A stretch of DNA of 64,000 nt from Peptoclostridium acidaminophilum DSM 3953. GTDB taxonomy: Bacteria > Bacillota > Clostridia > Peptostreptococcales > Peptostreptococcaceae. Under the pieces are notes generated by a model. The model searched no databases and had not been told where the DNA came from. It was given only the letters and a program-made list of their open reading frames with translations. The stretch's first letter is position 1. Every line of letters starts with the position of its first letter. A program made the position numbers and the translations under genes. The stretch lies in assembly GCF_000597865.1 (NCBI RefSeq), contig NZ_CP007452.1, positions 248,001-312,000 on the forward strand, written 5' to 3'. Below, one piece after another: positions 9,634 to 18,259 of this stretch.

Positions 9634-9664
9634 TTGGCATTTTATAGTTTTTTTTTGATATAAT
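9634..9664 (+). promoter_or_regulatory. Possible promoter of mbl
   Basis: TTGGCA, a 19-nt T-rich spacer, then TATAAT at 9659-9664. The -10 is perfect; the spacer is longer than ideal. Confidence 0.4.
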
Positions 9665-9745
9665 ATACTCGGTAGCATTATGCATTTGGTATTTGACAAA
9701 TTTTTGATAAACAAACAGTTATATGATGATAGGAGAGATATGGGT

Positions 9746-10774
9746 ATGTTTAATTTTGCACCTGATATTGGTATAGATCTTGGAACGGCTTCGATACTAG
9801 TTTATGTAAAGGGAAAGGGCATAGTCCTTGAAGAGCCTTCTGTAGTTGCAATAGACAAGAATACTAACACAGTGCTGGCGGTGGGCGAAGAGGCCAGAAG
9901 GATGCTTGGAAGAACGCCGGGCAACATAGTGGCAATAAGGCCGCTAAAGGACGGCGTGATTTCCGACTACGACGTTACAGAAAAGATGCTCAAGTATTTC
10001 ATATCGAAAGTACTTGGAAAGACAGGCCTGCTCAGCATATTCAAGCCTCAGATAATGGTGTGCGTACCCTCGGGCGTTACAGAGGTTGAAAAGAGAGCCG
10101 TAATAGACGCCACAATGGAGGCTGGCGCGAGAAAGGTTTTCCTAATTGAGGAGCCGATAGCCGCGGCGATAGGCTCAGGCCTTGACATATCAAAGCCAAA
10201 TGGCAACATGGTTGTCGATATCGGTGGAGGAACTGCCGACATAGCCGTAATATCGCTGGGAGGCGTTGTTGTAAGCACATCAATAAAGATTGCGGGCGAC
10301 AAGTTCGACGAAGCCATAGTCAAATATATGAGGAAAAAGCATAATCTGCTCATAGGAGAGAGGACTGCAGAGGACATAAAGATGAACATAGGCACGGCGT
10401 TCCCGAGAAAGGACGATGTGGCTATGGACGTAAGGGGAAGAAACCTCGTATCGGGCCTTCCTGAAAACGTTGCAGTATCGGCGAGAGAAACACTCGAGGC
10501 ACTAGAGGAGAACGTCAACCAGATAGCTGACGCAGTTCACATGGTGCTTGAGAAGACTCCGCCTGAGCTGTCTGCCGACATAAGCGACCAGGGAATAATA
10601 ATGACTGGCGGCGGCTCGCTGCTTTGGGGCCTTGACCAGCTGATATCAAAGAGGACAGGCATAAATGTTTCAATAGCGGAAAATGCCATATCTTGCGTCG
10701 CTATGGGAACAGGCGAGGCTCTGAATTCGCTTCATCTGCTCAAGAAAACAGGCGGGAACTCCAGGAAGAAATAG
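9746..10774 (+). CDS. mbl: MreB-like actin homologue (Mbl)
   Basis: 342 residues from ATG 9746. This start is preferred over ATG 9740 because AGGAGAG then has an 8-nt spacing and the protein begins MFNFAPDIGIDLGT, as in MreB/Mbl. Nucleotide-binding motifs of the actin fold: DLGTAS (residues 11-16), VDIGGGTADIAV and MTGGGSLLWG. It polymerises under the membrane and guides lateral wall synthesis. The name Mbl rather than MreB is based on synteny: mbl is followed by flhO and flhP in B. subtilis, exactly as here. Confidence 0.88.
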   Translation: MFNFAPDIGIDLGTASILVYVKGKGIVLEEPSVVAIDKNTNTVLAVGEEARRMLGRTPGNIVAIRPLKDGVISDYDVTEKMLKYFISKVLGKTGLLSIFKPQIMVCVPSGVTEVEKRAVIDATMEAGARKVFLIEEPIAAAIGSGLDISKPNGNMVVDIGGGTADIAVISLGGVVVSTSIKIAGDKFDEAIVKYMRKKHNLLIGERTAEDIKMNIGTAFPRKDDVAMDVRGRNLVSGLPENVAVSARETLEALEENVNQIADAVHMVLEKTPPELSADISDQGIIMTGGGSLLWGLDQLISKRTGINVSIAENAISCVAMGTGEALNSLHLLKKTGGNSRKK

Positions 10775-10869
10775 GCCGTCCAATAAACTAGGCAGGCAGT
10801 ATAAGCCGCTTGGACTATTAAAGCTGCACCCGGATATAGGTTAAAATGGAATGAATATAGCAAGAATAA

Positions 10870-10917
10870 TGCCATGAGCCGAAACGTCGCGGGGAAATCC
10901 CCGCGGCGGTATAAGGC
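10870..10917 (+). other. Structured leader before flhO
   Basis: A 7-bp GC-rich hairpin (CGCGGGG / CCCCGCG, loop AAAT, 10888-10905) nested inside TGCC / GGCA arms, about 25 nt before the flhO start and without a T-run. It does not match any riboswitch class I can recall. It could be a transcription pause or processing element separating mbl from the flagellar genes. Confidence 0.35.
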
Positions 10918-10943
10918 ACTTTGAAACGGGGTGAAAATTAAAA

Positions 10944-12017
10944 TTGTACAGAGGCATATACACGGTCACATCTTCGATGATGACGAACCAGAAAAAGCTA
11001 GACGTCACTTCAAACAACATGGCCAACGCAAGCACCGCAGGCTTTAAAAAAGACGAGCTCATAACCAAGGCATTTCCGGAAAAACTGCTCTCAAAGATAA
11101 ACGGACTTTCGTATTCCCAGAACCAAAGGGACAAGGCCATAGAGGTCAGCCGGGACGGGAACGGGGCCTGGGTTCTAAGCAGCAAGCAGAGCTTTCTTAC
11201 GGTTGACGGCTCGGACGGCAAGAGCTACAGCAGAGACATGAAGCTTGCAAGGGACCCAGACGGATACCTGAAGACATACACAAGAAACATGGATTCCAGC
11301 TTAGACACGAGCAAGGGCTACTACGTGCTCGATTCAAGCGGCAAGAGAGTCCAGGCCGGAGCAGACTTCAGCATAGATACAAAGGGCAACGTCGTCTCGG
11401 GCGGAGCTACGGTGGCAAACCTTCTATACACCCCGCCCAGAAGCGTGATAGGCACGATAAACGGCGGAATGAGCGTAGACTACATAAAGAGCAACTTCCT
11501 GCAAGGCAACCTGGAGCAGACCGGCGACAAGCTTGACTTTGCCATAAAGGGAAGCGGCTTTTTCGAGGTGGAGTCGCAGGACGGCGCCAAAAGGTACATA
11601 AGAGACGGAGCCTTCAAGATAAGCAGCGCAGGCGAGCTTATCACTAACGAAGGCATGAAGGTAATGGGAGAAAGCGGGCCTATAAGGGTCGAAGGCGAAT
11701 TGGAGGCCAAGCCTGACGGCACGCTCTACGTGGGCGGAGAAAGCATAGGCAGGCTGAGGATTGTCAACATTCAGAACCAGGACTCCCTCAGAAAAGTGGG
11801 CAACAATACATATGAAATAGAGCCCAAGAATGACCCGCAGCTTGCGCCTTTTGACGGCGAGCTCGTGCAAGGTTTTATTGAGGGATCGAATGTCAATCCC
11901 GTGTCCGAGATGATTGAAATGATAGAGGTCATGAGGAACTATGAGAACTCCCAGAAGGTTATAAAGACATACGACGACATAATGGCCAAGGCATCGAACG
12001 AGCTGGGAAAACTGTAA
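10944..12017 (+). CDS. flhO: Flagellar hook-basal body (rod) protein, FlgF/FlhO type
   Basis: 357 residues. The N-terminus (SNNMANASTAGFKKDE) and C-terminus (EMIEMIEVMRNYENSQKVIKTYDD) are the conserved coiled-coil termini of rod/hook axial proteins, which are exported by the flagellar type III apparatus. The start is TTG 10944, with GGGGTG upstream; no ATG fits. It lies 27 nt before flhP, and the mbl-flhO-flhP order matches B. subtilis. FlhO forms part of the distal rod. It is longer than the typical FlgF, with an enlarged central region. Confidence 0.88.
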   Translation: MYRGIYTVTSSMMTNQKKLDVTSNNMANASTAGFKKDELITKAFPEKLLSKINGLSYSQNQRDKAIEVSRDGNGAWVLSSKQSFLTVDGSDGKSYSRDMKLARDPDGYLKTYTRNMDSSLDTSKGYYVLDSSGKRVQAGADFSIDTKGNVVSGGATVANLLYTPPRSVIGTINGGMSVDYIKSNFLQGNLEQTGDKLDFAIKGSGFFEVESQDGAKRYIRDGAFKISSAGELITNEGMKVMGESGPIRVEGELEAKPDGTLYVGGESIGRLRIVNIQNQDSLRKVGNNTYEIEPKNDPQLAPFDGELVQGFIEGSNVNPVSEMIEMIEVMRNYENSQKVIKTYDDIMAKASNELGKL

Positions 12018-12044
12018 TTATTAATTAATCGGGGGTAGATTATA

Positions 12045-12845
12045 ATGATGAGAGGGCTCTGGTCGGCGGCGAGCGGAATGAAAGCTCAGCAGCTCAACAT
12101 AGACAACATATCCAACAACCTTGCCAACGTCAACACAACAGGCTACAAGAAGATGAGGGTGGAGTTCAAGGACCTTCTGTACGAGAACATAAAGCAGTCA
12201 AACCTTTCTGAGGGGGAAGGCAGCCCTGTCAACCTCCAGGTGGGTCACGGAGTAATGTACAGCGCCACAAGCAGGAACTTCGAGAACGGCTCATTCGAGA
12301 GCACAAACAACTCTACAGACCTGGCGCTGGATGGCAGCGGATTTTTCGGCATATACAACCCGGCAACAGACGAGATGTTCTACACAAGGGATGGAAGCTT
12401 CAAGCTCTCAGTCGACGGCGATACAAGAAAGCTTGTCACCTCGGAGGGCTACTCTGTGCTTACAGAAGATGAGGACGAGATAGTGCTCGAAGACGGCCAG
12501 ACTGATCTTACGGTCGACGAAGCAGGCAGGGTTACTGTCAAAACAGCCGACGGCGAGATAGAGGAGATGGGAACAATAGCAATATACGAATTTCTCAATC
12601 CTGCAGGGTTAGAGGCCGTAGGCTCCAACCTTTACAAGGCTACTAACGCTTCGGGCGAGGAGCTGATGCTTGAGGGCGAGGAGAGAAAGACGAAGATGCG
12701 CCAGGGCTACCTGGAGGCTTCGAACGTTCAGATAGTCGAAGAGATGATAAAGCTGATAACCGCCCAGAGGGCGTATGACATAAACTCCAAGGCAATACAG
12801 ACTGCCGACGAGATGATGCAGACTGCAAACAACGTCAAGAGATAA
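12045..12845 (+). CDS. flhP: Flagellar basal-body rod protein FlgG/FlhP
   Basis: 266 residues, the normal FlgG size. Starts MMRGLWSAASGM and carries SNNLANVNTTGYKK near the N-terminus, LDGSGFF in the centre, and the conserved C-terminal YLEASNV...MIKLITAQRAYDINSKAIQTADEM. Distal rod component exported through the flagellar secretion system. GGGGG precedes ATG 12045. Operon with flhO, the flgJ-like gene and probably fabZ. Confidence 0.93.
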   Translation: MMRGLWSAASGMKAQQLNIDNISNNLANVNTTGYKKMRVEFKDLLYENIKQSNLSEGEGSPVNLQVGHGVMYSATSRNFENGSFESTNNSTDLALDGSGFFGIYNPATDEMFYTRDGSFKLSVDGDTRKLVTSEGYSVLTEDEDEIVLEDGQTDLTVDEAGRVTVKTADGEIEEMGTIAIYEFLNPAGLEAVGSNLYKATNASGEELMLEGEERKTKMRQGYLEASNVQIVEEMIKLITAQRAYDINSKAIQTADEMMQTANNVKR

Positions 12846-12859
12846 AGCGAGGGCTGAAA

Positions 12860-13228
12860 ATGCAAATTAGCGGTGCATACGACATGCTTGGAGCCAGCCT
12901 CAGCCAGGGCGCAGCCCAGAAGGCAGACAACATTAAGAAGGCAGTGAGCTCGCAAAGCGACGATGAAAAGCTCATGGAGTCCTGCAAGAATCTCGAGGCT
13001 GAGTTCTTCAAGCTAATGCTCAAGGAGATGAAGAAGACGGTTCCCGACTCGGGATTCCTCGACAAGACAGCAGGCCACGACGTAATACAGGACCTTTACT
13101 ACGAAAGCCTCGGCCAGCATGCGGGCGAGAACTCGCCGCTAGGGCTAGCCAACATGATATATGAGCAGTTCAAGGCCAACAGAGTCGACGCCGGGACTGC
13201 AGCTGAAAATACTCTAGAAGGGAAATGA
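12860..13228 (+). CDS. FlgJ-like rod-binding protein without muramidase domain
   Basis: 122 residues. The segment [18 protein letters not shown]...[17 protein letters not shown] is the rod-binding N-terminal domain of FlgJ (Rod-binding family). The peptidoglycan hydrolase half of proteobacterial FlgJ is absent, as is usual in Firmicutes. It lies 14 nt after flhP and 4 nt before fabZ, so it is translated in the same operon and probably acts as rod cap or scaffold. Confidence 0.85.
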   Translation: MQISGAYDMLGASLSQGAAQKADNIKKAVSSQSDDEKLMESCKNLEAEFFKLMLKEMKKTVPDSGFLDKTAGHDVIQDLYYESLGQHAGENSPLGLANMIYEQFKANRVDAGTAAENTLEGK

Positions 13229-13232
13229 TTTG

Positions 13233-13661
13233 ATGCTAAACATAGACCAGATAAAGGAAATCTTGCCGCACAGATACCCGTTCCTGCTTGTAGACAGGAT
13301 AATCGAGATGGAAGAGGGTAAGAGGGCGGTTGGAATAAAGAACGTAACAGCCAACGAGCCTTTCTTTCAGGGCCACTTTCCAAGCTACCCGCTGATGCCG
13401 GGAGTGCTCATAGTGGAGGCCATGGCACAGGTGGGAGCCACAGTGATGCTCTCCCTCGAGGAGAACAAGGGCAAGATAGGTGTATTCACAGGCATAGACG
13501 GCCTCAGGTTCAAGAGGGAGGTACGCCCGGGCGACACCCTTACTATGACAGTGGAATTCACAAAGGTAAGAAGAGGAATAGGAAAGGCTCAGGCCAGCGC
13601 ATATGTGGGCGAGGAGCTCGCATGCAGCGGAGAGCTCATGTTTGCAATAGTGGAAAGATAA
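13233..13661 (+). CDS. fabZ: 3-hydroxyacyl-ACP dehydratase FabZ
   Basis: 142 residues. Hot-dog-fold dehydratase of type II fatty acid synthesis, converting 3-hydroxyacyl-ACP to trans-2-enoyl-ACP. Motifs [11 protein letters not shown] and [20 protein letters not shown] contain the catalytic His and Glu. The start is ATG 13233, just after the in-frame TTG 13230, with AAGGGAAATGA upstream; the 4-nt gap from the flgJ-like gene suggests translational coupling. fabZ near mbl-flhO-flhP is also seen in Bacillus. Confidence 0.94.
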   Translation: MLNIDQIKEILPHRYPFLLVDRIIEMEEGKRAVGIKNVTANEPFFQGHFPSYPLMPGVLIVEAMAQVGATVMLSLEENKGKIGVFTGIDGLRFKREVRPGDTLTMTVEFTKVRRGIGKAQASAYVGEELACSGELMFAIVER

Positions 13662-13679
13662 CAAGTGTAGCGGCCAACG

Positions 13680-13720
13680 AGTCTTAGAATGCCTGGAAAG
13701 CAGGCGCTCTAAGACTTTTT
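13680..13720 (+). terminator. Terminator after fabZ
   Basis: AGTCTTAGA...TGCCTG / CAGGCG...CTAAGACT stem followed by TTTTT. Confidence 0.88.
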
Positions 13721-13763
13721 GCTCAGTAGGGGCCATTTGGCCCGTTGTTATTAGGAGGATATT

Positions 13764-15812
13764 ATGAAATTCATTAAAAAGACATCAATTGCTTTGGCAC
13801 TGGCACTCATGCTCTCAGCGTCGGGCGCAGCGCATGCACAGGGTACGCTGATATACGAGAAGCAAAACCAGGAGGTTCTTGCCAAGGGTATTGTATACAA
13901 GAACATATACAGGTTCACTGAAGGCGGAATAGTAAACATCAACCTTATTGAGGCCGATGTAAGGGATTCCGAAGTTGACTTTGATGTGCTCTACAACAAG
14001 GAAGGCTTCAGCAAGAGGGCGAAGCTCAGCACAATGGTATCGCAAAGTCCGGACGTAGTGGCAGCAGTAAACGGAGACTTTTTCAGCATGTCAAGCCCTT
14101 CGTTTTCGCTGGGAGCCATAGTAAAGGATGGCAAGCTGCTTTCGAACCCGCACTATGAGGAGCAAAAGTATGCCTCCATACTAGTGGACGGCTCAAGGAA
14201 CGTAGTGTTCGACTACATAAGCCCCAATGTAAAGGCGCAGAACGTGGCAAGGGGAGTGGACGTGCCCGTGGCGGCAGTCAATAAGCCCAGCCAGTACTAT
14301 GCAAATATAGTCGCCTATACAAAGGAGTACTCAGCCAAGTCGCCTGGAGCCACAAGCGCATACTACGACGTGTGCGAGGTCGTAGTTGACTCGGGCAGCG
14401 TCATTGACGTAAGATACGGCCAGCCGGCCGTAGACATACCCGAAAACGGCTACGTGCTCAGCGCGGGGGGCAACAACGGCCTGGTGCTAAGGGACAACTT
14501 TGCAGCAGGAGAGCAGGTGTCTCTCGACACGAGCTTGACGCTCAACTACGGCGACGTAGAAACAGCTATGGGGGCGGGCAGCGTGCTTCTCAAAAATGGA
14601 GAGTACACTCCGCTCACACAAAACATAAAGGGCAAGTCGCAAAGGACGGCAATAGGCCTTATGCCATCAGGCAAGCTCGTGATGTTCACATCCGACGGCA
14701 GGCTGACACACAGCCCCGGCATGGATGCAAGCGAGGTGGCTGGGTACCTCAAGGAGCTGGGCTGTACTGACGCTGTAATGCTAGACGGCGGCGGCTCAAC
14801 AGAGCTCATAGCCAAGGGCAGCATTAAAAACACACTCACAGACGGCTCGGAAAGGGCAATACTCAACGCCTTTGCAGTAAAGAGCCTTTCGCAGAAAGGA
14901 GCCTTCGACCATCTGGGAGGCTATCTTGTAAAGGCCACATCATATGTAGGAGAGGGAGTTCCAGTAAAGCTGACATTCCACGACGCGAGCGGCAATCAGC
15001 TTGATCTGGGAGCCAATAGCGCCCAATTCACATCAAGCGGAATAAGCGGCTACTACAGCAACGGCGCATTTGTGCCGACTTCGGCGGGCAAGGGAACGGT
15101 TACAGCCAGCTACGGCGGCACGAGCATAAGCTTCGAGCTTGAGGCGATAGAGAAGACAAGCAGCGACTCGCTTTTTGACAGCGAGCTTACAAGGAGCGAC
15201 CTTGAAGGCGGCACGACGCTGGCGTTCCTTGGAGACATGAGCATGCCAAAGGAGCAAAAGCTTATGGACAGGCTCATAGTCAGCAAGCTTCAGGAGAGCA
15301 TAGCATCGCTTGGTGCGAGCAAGGCGGTAGTAATAGGCAACAACAATTCAAGCGGAACAGCCAAGCTTTCAGGCAGATTGATAGACGTCAAATCAGGCTT
15401 TAGGGCTATAGAAATAGATCCGGAGACAGCTGTGGTTACGCTCGAGAATTCAAGCGGCACATTCTATAAGCAGGCAGGACAGTGGAACTTCATAAACACA
15501 ATACTCTCGTCAAACTACAAGAACGTGATAGTAGTGTTTACATCAAAGAGCCAGCTGGGCTTTGCCGATGAGGTGAATATATTCAAGGATAACGTGTACC
15601 AGGCTGCGAAGGACAAGAACATATGCGTGGTATACAAGGGCAGCGAATTCTCCCAGACTGTAGAGGGCAATGCCAGATACGTATCGATACCCGACTACGC
15701 AGATCTCAGTAAGGGCGATTTCTGGAACGACTACAAGTACCTTGCAATAAACATAAAGCCTGACGGCATTAAATACGGGCATGTTAACATATTCAAGCAG
15801 ACAGAAAACTAG
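13764..15812 (+). CDS. Secreted phosphodiester glycosidase (NAGPA domain) with extra C-terminal domains
   Basis: 682 residues with a Sec signal peptide (cleavage near AHA-QG, residue 26). Residues of about 80-375 form a phosphodiester glycosidase (NAGPA-like) domain: VNGDFFSMSSPSF, RTAIGLMPSGK and the signature VMLDGGGSTEL. Next is an Ig-like stretch (about 390-460). The C-terminal 210 residues contain FLGDMSMP and VVFTSKSQLGF and resemble a degenerate metallophosphoesterase fold, but I cannot assign it firmly. In bacteria such proteins are thought to act on cell-wall or exopolysaccharide phosphodiesters. Transcribed alone, with AGGAGG before ATG 13764, convergent with metK. Confidence 0.82.
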   Translation: MKFIKKTSIALALALMLSASGAAHAQGTLIYEKQNQEVLAKGIVYKNIYRFTEGGIVNINLIEADVRDSEVDFDVLYNKEGFSKRAKLSTMVSQSPDVVAAVNGDFFSMSSPSFSLGAIVKDGKLLSNPHYEEQKYASILVDGSRNVVFDYISPNVKAQNVARGVDVPVAAVNKPSQYYANIVAYTKEYSAKSPGATSAYYDVCEVVVDSGSVIDVRYGQPAVDIPENGYVLSAGGNNGLVLRDNFAAGEQVSLDTSLTLNYGDVETAMGAGSVLLKNGEYTPLTQNIKGKSQRTAIGLMPSGKLVMFTSDGRLTHSPGMDASEVAGYLKELGCTDAVMLDGGGSTELIAKGSIKNTLTDGSERAILNAFAVKSLSQKGAFDHLGGYLVKATSYVGEGVPVKLTFHDASGNQLDLGANSAQFTSSGISGYYSNGAFVPTSAGKGTVTASYGGTSISFELEAIEKTSSDSLFDSELTRSDLEGGTTLAFLGDMSMPKEQKLMDRLIVSKLQESIASLGASKAVVIGNNNSSGTAKLSGRLIDVKSGFRAIEIDPETAVVTLENSSGTFYKQAGQWNFINTILSSNYKNVIVVFTSKSQLGFADEVNIFKDNVYQAAKDKNICVVYKGSEFSQTVEGNARYVSIPDYADLSKGDFWNDYKYLAINIKPDGIKYGHVNIFKQTEN

Positions 15813-15853
15813 GTGGAATTCTATTTCACTTGAATTGAATACGGCAAAAAAAA

Positions 15854-15887
15854 TAAGGCCCTAGCTGCATTGCAGCCGGGGCCTTTA
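15854..15887. terminator. Bidirectional terminator between the glycosidase gene and metK
   Basis: AAGGCCC-GCTGC / GCAGC-GGGCCTT hairpin, with A-run on the left and TTTAAATT on the right, between two convergent genes. Confidence 0.85.
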
Positions 15888-15922
15888 AATTCACTTTATA
15901 AAATTTGACTTTATGTGGAAGA

Positions 15923-17113
15923 CTATGCGCCGAAAGCTTCCTTTTTAAGGATTTCAGCCTTATCTGTCTTCTCCCAAGTAAAGTCAGCGTCGTTTCTGCC
16001 GAAGTGTCCGTATGCGGCAGTCTTTCTGAATATAGGTCTTCTAAGGTTCAGGTAATTGATTATAGCGCCTGGTCTCAGGTCAAAGTGCTTTGCTATAAGC
16101 TCGGATATTGCATCCTCTGATATCTTGCCAGTTCCGAAAGTGTCAACAAGTATTGATACAGGCTGAGCAACGCCTATTGCGTATGCAAGCTGAACCTCGC
16201 ACTTGTCCGCAATGCCAGCGGCAACTATGTTTTTTGCAACGTATCTTGCAGCGTAGGCAGCAGATCTGTCAACCTTTGTTGAATCCTTTCCGGAGAAAGC
16301 GCCTCCGCCGTGTCTAGAGTAGCCGCCGTAAGTATCAACTATTATCTTTCTTCCTGTAAGTCCGGCGTCTCCCTGAGGTCCGCCTATAACGAATCTGCCC
16401 GTTGGGTTTACAAGAATCCTTGTATTGTCGTCTATAAGATTTGCTGGAACTATCTTGTTTATTACGTTCTCAACAAGGTCTTTTTCAATAGTCGTGTGGT
16501 CAACATCAGGGCAGTGCTGAGTAGATATAAGCACAGTGTCAACTCTCACAGGCTTGTCTCCGTCGTACTCAACCGTAACCTGAGTTTTTCCGTCAGGTCT
16601 CAGGTAGTCAAGCGTACCGTTTTTTCGAACGTCTGAAAGTCTCTTTGCAAGCTTGTGTGCAAGAGATATAGGAAGAGGCATAAGTTCCTCAGTCTCGTTG
16701 CAGGCGAAGCCGAACATTATTCCCTGGTCTCCGGCGCCAAGAGCCTCAACATCATCCTGCATAGCTCCTTCCTTGCGCTCAAGGGCCTCGTCAACGCCCA
16801 TTGCTATGTCCGAAGACTGCTCGTCTATTGAAGTAAGCACTGCGCATGTGTTGCAGTCGAAGCCGTACTTGGCTCTTGTGTAGCCGATTTCCTCTATAGT
16901 ATTTCTAACTATCTTTGGTATGTCAACGTATGCATTAGTAGATATCTCGCCCACTACTAGCACAAGTCCTGTAGTTACAGTAGTCTCGCACGCAACCCTT
17001 CCCGCTGGGTCCTTCTCGATTATTGCGTCGAGAATGGCGTCTGAAATTTGGTCGCATATCTTGTCAGGATGGCCCTCTGTAACTGATTCAGATGTAAAAA
17101 GTCTTCTTGCCAT
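15923..17113 (-). CDS. metK: S-adenosylmethionine synthetase
   Basis: 396 residues. Makes SAM from methionine and ATP. Motifs: [21 protein letters not shown] at the N-terminus, [12 protein letters not shown] and the [19 protein letters not shown] region with its P-loop-like Gly-rich segment. The start is complement of 17113, with TAGGAGG just upstream. Expression is controlled by the SAM-I riboswitch in the leader, giving direct product feedback. Confidence 0.97.
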   Translation of the reverse strand: MARRLFTSESVTEGHPDKICDQISDAILDAIIEKDPAGRVACETTVTTGLVLVVGEISTNAYVDIPKIVRNTIEEIGYTRAKYGFDCNTCAVLTSIDEQSSDIAMGVDEALERKEGAMQDDVEALGAGDQGIMFGFACNETEELMPLPISLAHKLAKRLSDVRKNGTLDYLRPDGKTQVTVEYDGDKPVRVDTVLISTQHCPDVDHTTIEKDLVENVINKIVPANLIDDNTRILVNPTGRFVIGGPQGDAGLTGRKIIVDTYGGYSRHGGGAFSGKDSTKVDRSAAYAARYVAKNIVAAGIADKCEVQLAYAIGVAQPVSILVDTFGTGKISEDAISELIAKHFDLRPGAIINYLNLRRPIFRKTAAYGHFGRNDADFTWEKTDKAEILKKEAFGA

Positions 17114-17143
17114 TGAAACGTCCTCCTAAATTTTCATTTTAAA

Positions 17144-17173
17144 ATAAAAAAACCTCTTTCGCACGCGAAGAGG
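17144..17173 (-). terminator. Riboswitch terminator of the metK leader
   Basis: On the minus strand GCCTCTTCGC / GCGAAAGAGG forms a stem followed by TTTTTTT, immediately downstream of the SAM-I aptamer; the OFF-state terminator. Confidence 0.9.
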
Positions 17174-17177
17174 CAGA

Positions 17178-17296
17178 CTTTTATAGTCAACCTCATCTTC
17201 CAGAACGAATTCTGCAGGATTTAGCACATTTCCAGACTAGCTGGCTGTTGCCGGGTTTCATAGGGCCTGTCCCTCAACCACTCTTGATAAGGTAAT
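17178..17296 (-). ncRNA. SAM-I (S-box) riboswitch
   Basis: Read on the minus strand, the leader shows the S-box core in order: CTTATCAAGAGTGG, TGAGGGA, GGCCC-TATGAAACCCGGCAAC, GTGCTAAATCCTGC and AGATGAGG. Binding of SAM favours the adjacent terminator and shuts off metK. This class controls methionine and SAM genes in Firmicutes. Confidence 0.96.
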
Positions 17297-17386
17297 CAAG
17301 ATTTCATATTTTATTTTCAAGTAATTTTAATGTTACTATTATAAAAAACCTTTGTCAACAAAATTTTATAAAAAAATTGTTTAAAA

Positions 17387-17854
17387 TTAAACATTTATTA
17401 TCTGGTGTGAAAGAAACAGCACAATCAGGCCTGCAGCAAGGTTTCCAAGCATTATAACGGGAGCGGCCAGCTTGAGCCTTATGTCGAGCAGGGAAGCTAT
17501 CATTGAGCCCGTCCACGCGCCTGTTGTTGGCAGGGGAACGGCCACGAAAAGGAATAGCCCCAAGAGGATGTATTTTGGGTTTATCCTGCGGCTCTTTTTT
17601 ATTGTCCTTTCATACAAATAGCTGCCGAACCTCCTGAATATCCTGGTGGTTTCAAACCATGCCAGAAGCCGTCTGAAGAACATTATAAGGAAGGGAACCG
17701 GCAGGCTCGCGCCTATAACGCATATTAGCAGGTTTTTATAGGGGTTAAAGCCCCATGCTACCCCAAAGGGGATTGCGCCGCGCAGCTCTATAAAGGGAGT
17801 TGTGGATATGAGGGCCAGGAGCAGCTCTTTGGGTATGTTGGTCAATGAGTCCAT
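17387..17854 (-). CDS. Small multidrug-export-family membrane protein
   Basis: 155 residues from the start at complement 17854, chosen because AAAGGAG lies just before MDSLTNIP; an upstream in-frame ATG at 17884 lacks such a signal. About four hydrophobic segments, with the family motif TPFIELRGAIPFGVAWG near the N-terminus and AVPLPTTGAWTGS in the centre. It fits the COG2426/Sm_multidrug_ex family. The transport function of that family is poorly established, so only membrane location is secure. Confidence 0.8.
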   Translation of the reverse strand: MDSLTNIPKELLLALISTTPFIELRGAIPFGVAWGFNPYKNLLICVIGASLPVPFLIMFFRRLLAWFETTRIFRRFGSYLYERTIKKSRRINPKYILLGLFLFVAVPLPTTGAWTGSMIASLLDIRLKLAAPVIMLGNLAAGLIVLFLSHQIINV

Positions 17855-17892
17855 TTGAGGGTCTCCTTTGTATTTAACAGTCAAGTGATGGA

Positions 17893-18259
17893 TTAATGGT
17901 GGTCGGGTGGTATACTAATATATGGTATGGGAATATTATAGCAGTTTGAATCTCGTGTAACAACAAGTCTTATGAGGAATCCAGCGGCGTAAAAATAATC
18001 CTGCGGCATAACCCGGCCTTTCATTTTCGCTTTGTGATTTCTATAATATTGAGCATTCTTTTTGCTGGGAAATTGGATAGATAAATTTAATGGAAAAGGT
18101 AATGGTATAGAATATTTTGATGACAAATAATTAGAGCATTGGGAATTCTATATTTTAATATGATAGGCAAGTGGGTATCAATATAAAGATGCTTTATGTG
18201 CATGTTATCAAATAACAATAATTGGAACAATAGATATATAACCAAGGGGGATATTTTAG
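17893..18259. other. Intergenic region without a gene
   Basis: About 370 nt of AT-rich DNA between divergent genes. Short open frames lack start signals and recognisable sequence. It must hold the promoters of the export-family gene and the phosphohexomutase gene, but I see no convincing -35/-10 pair. Confidence 0.5.

Noticed and set aside
10870-10917. Possible cyclic-di-GMP or other riboswitch before flhO
   Set aside because: The conserved core of c-di-GMP-I (GEMM) aptamers is absent; only a GC-rich hairpin in a short outer stem is supported.
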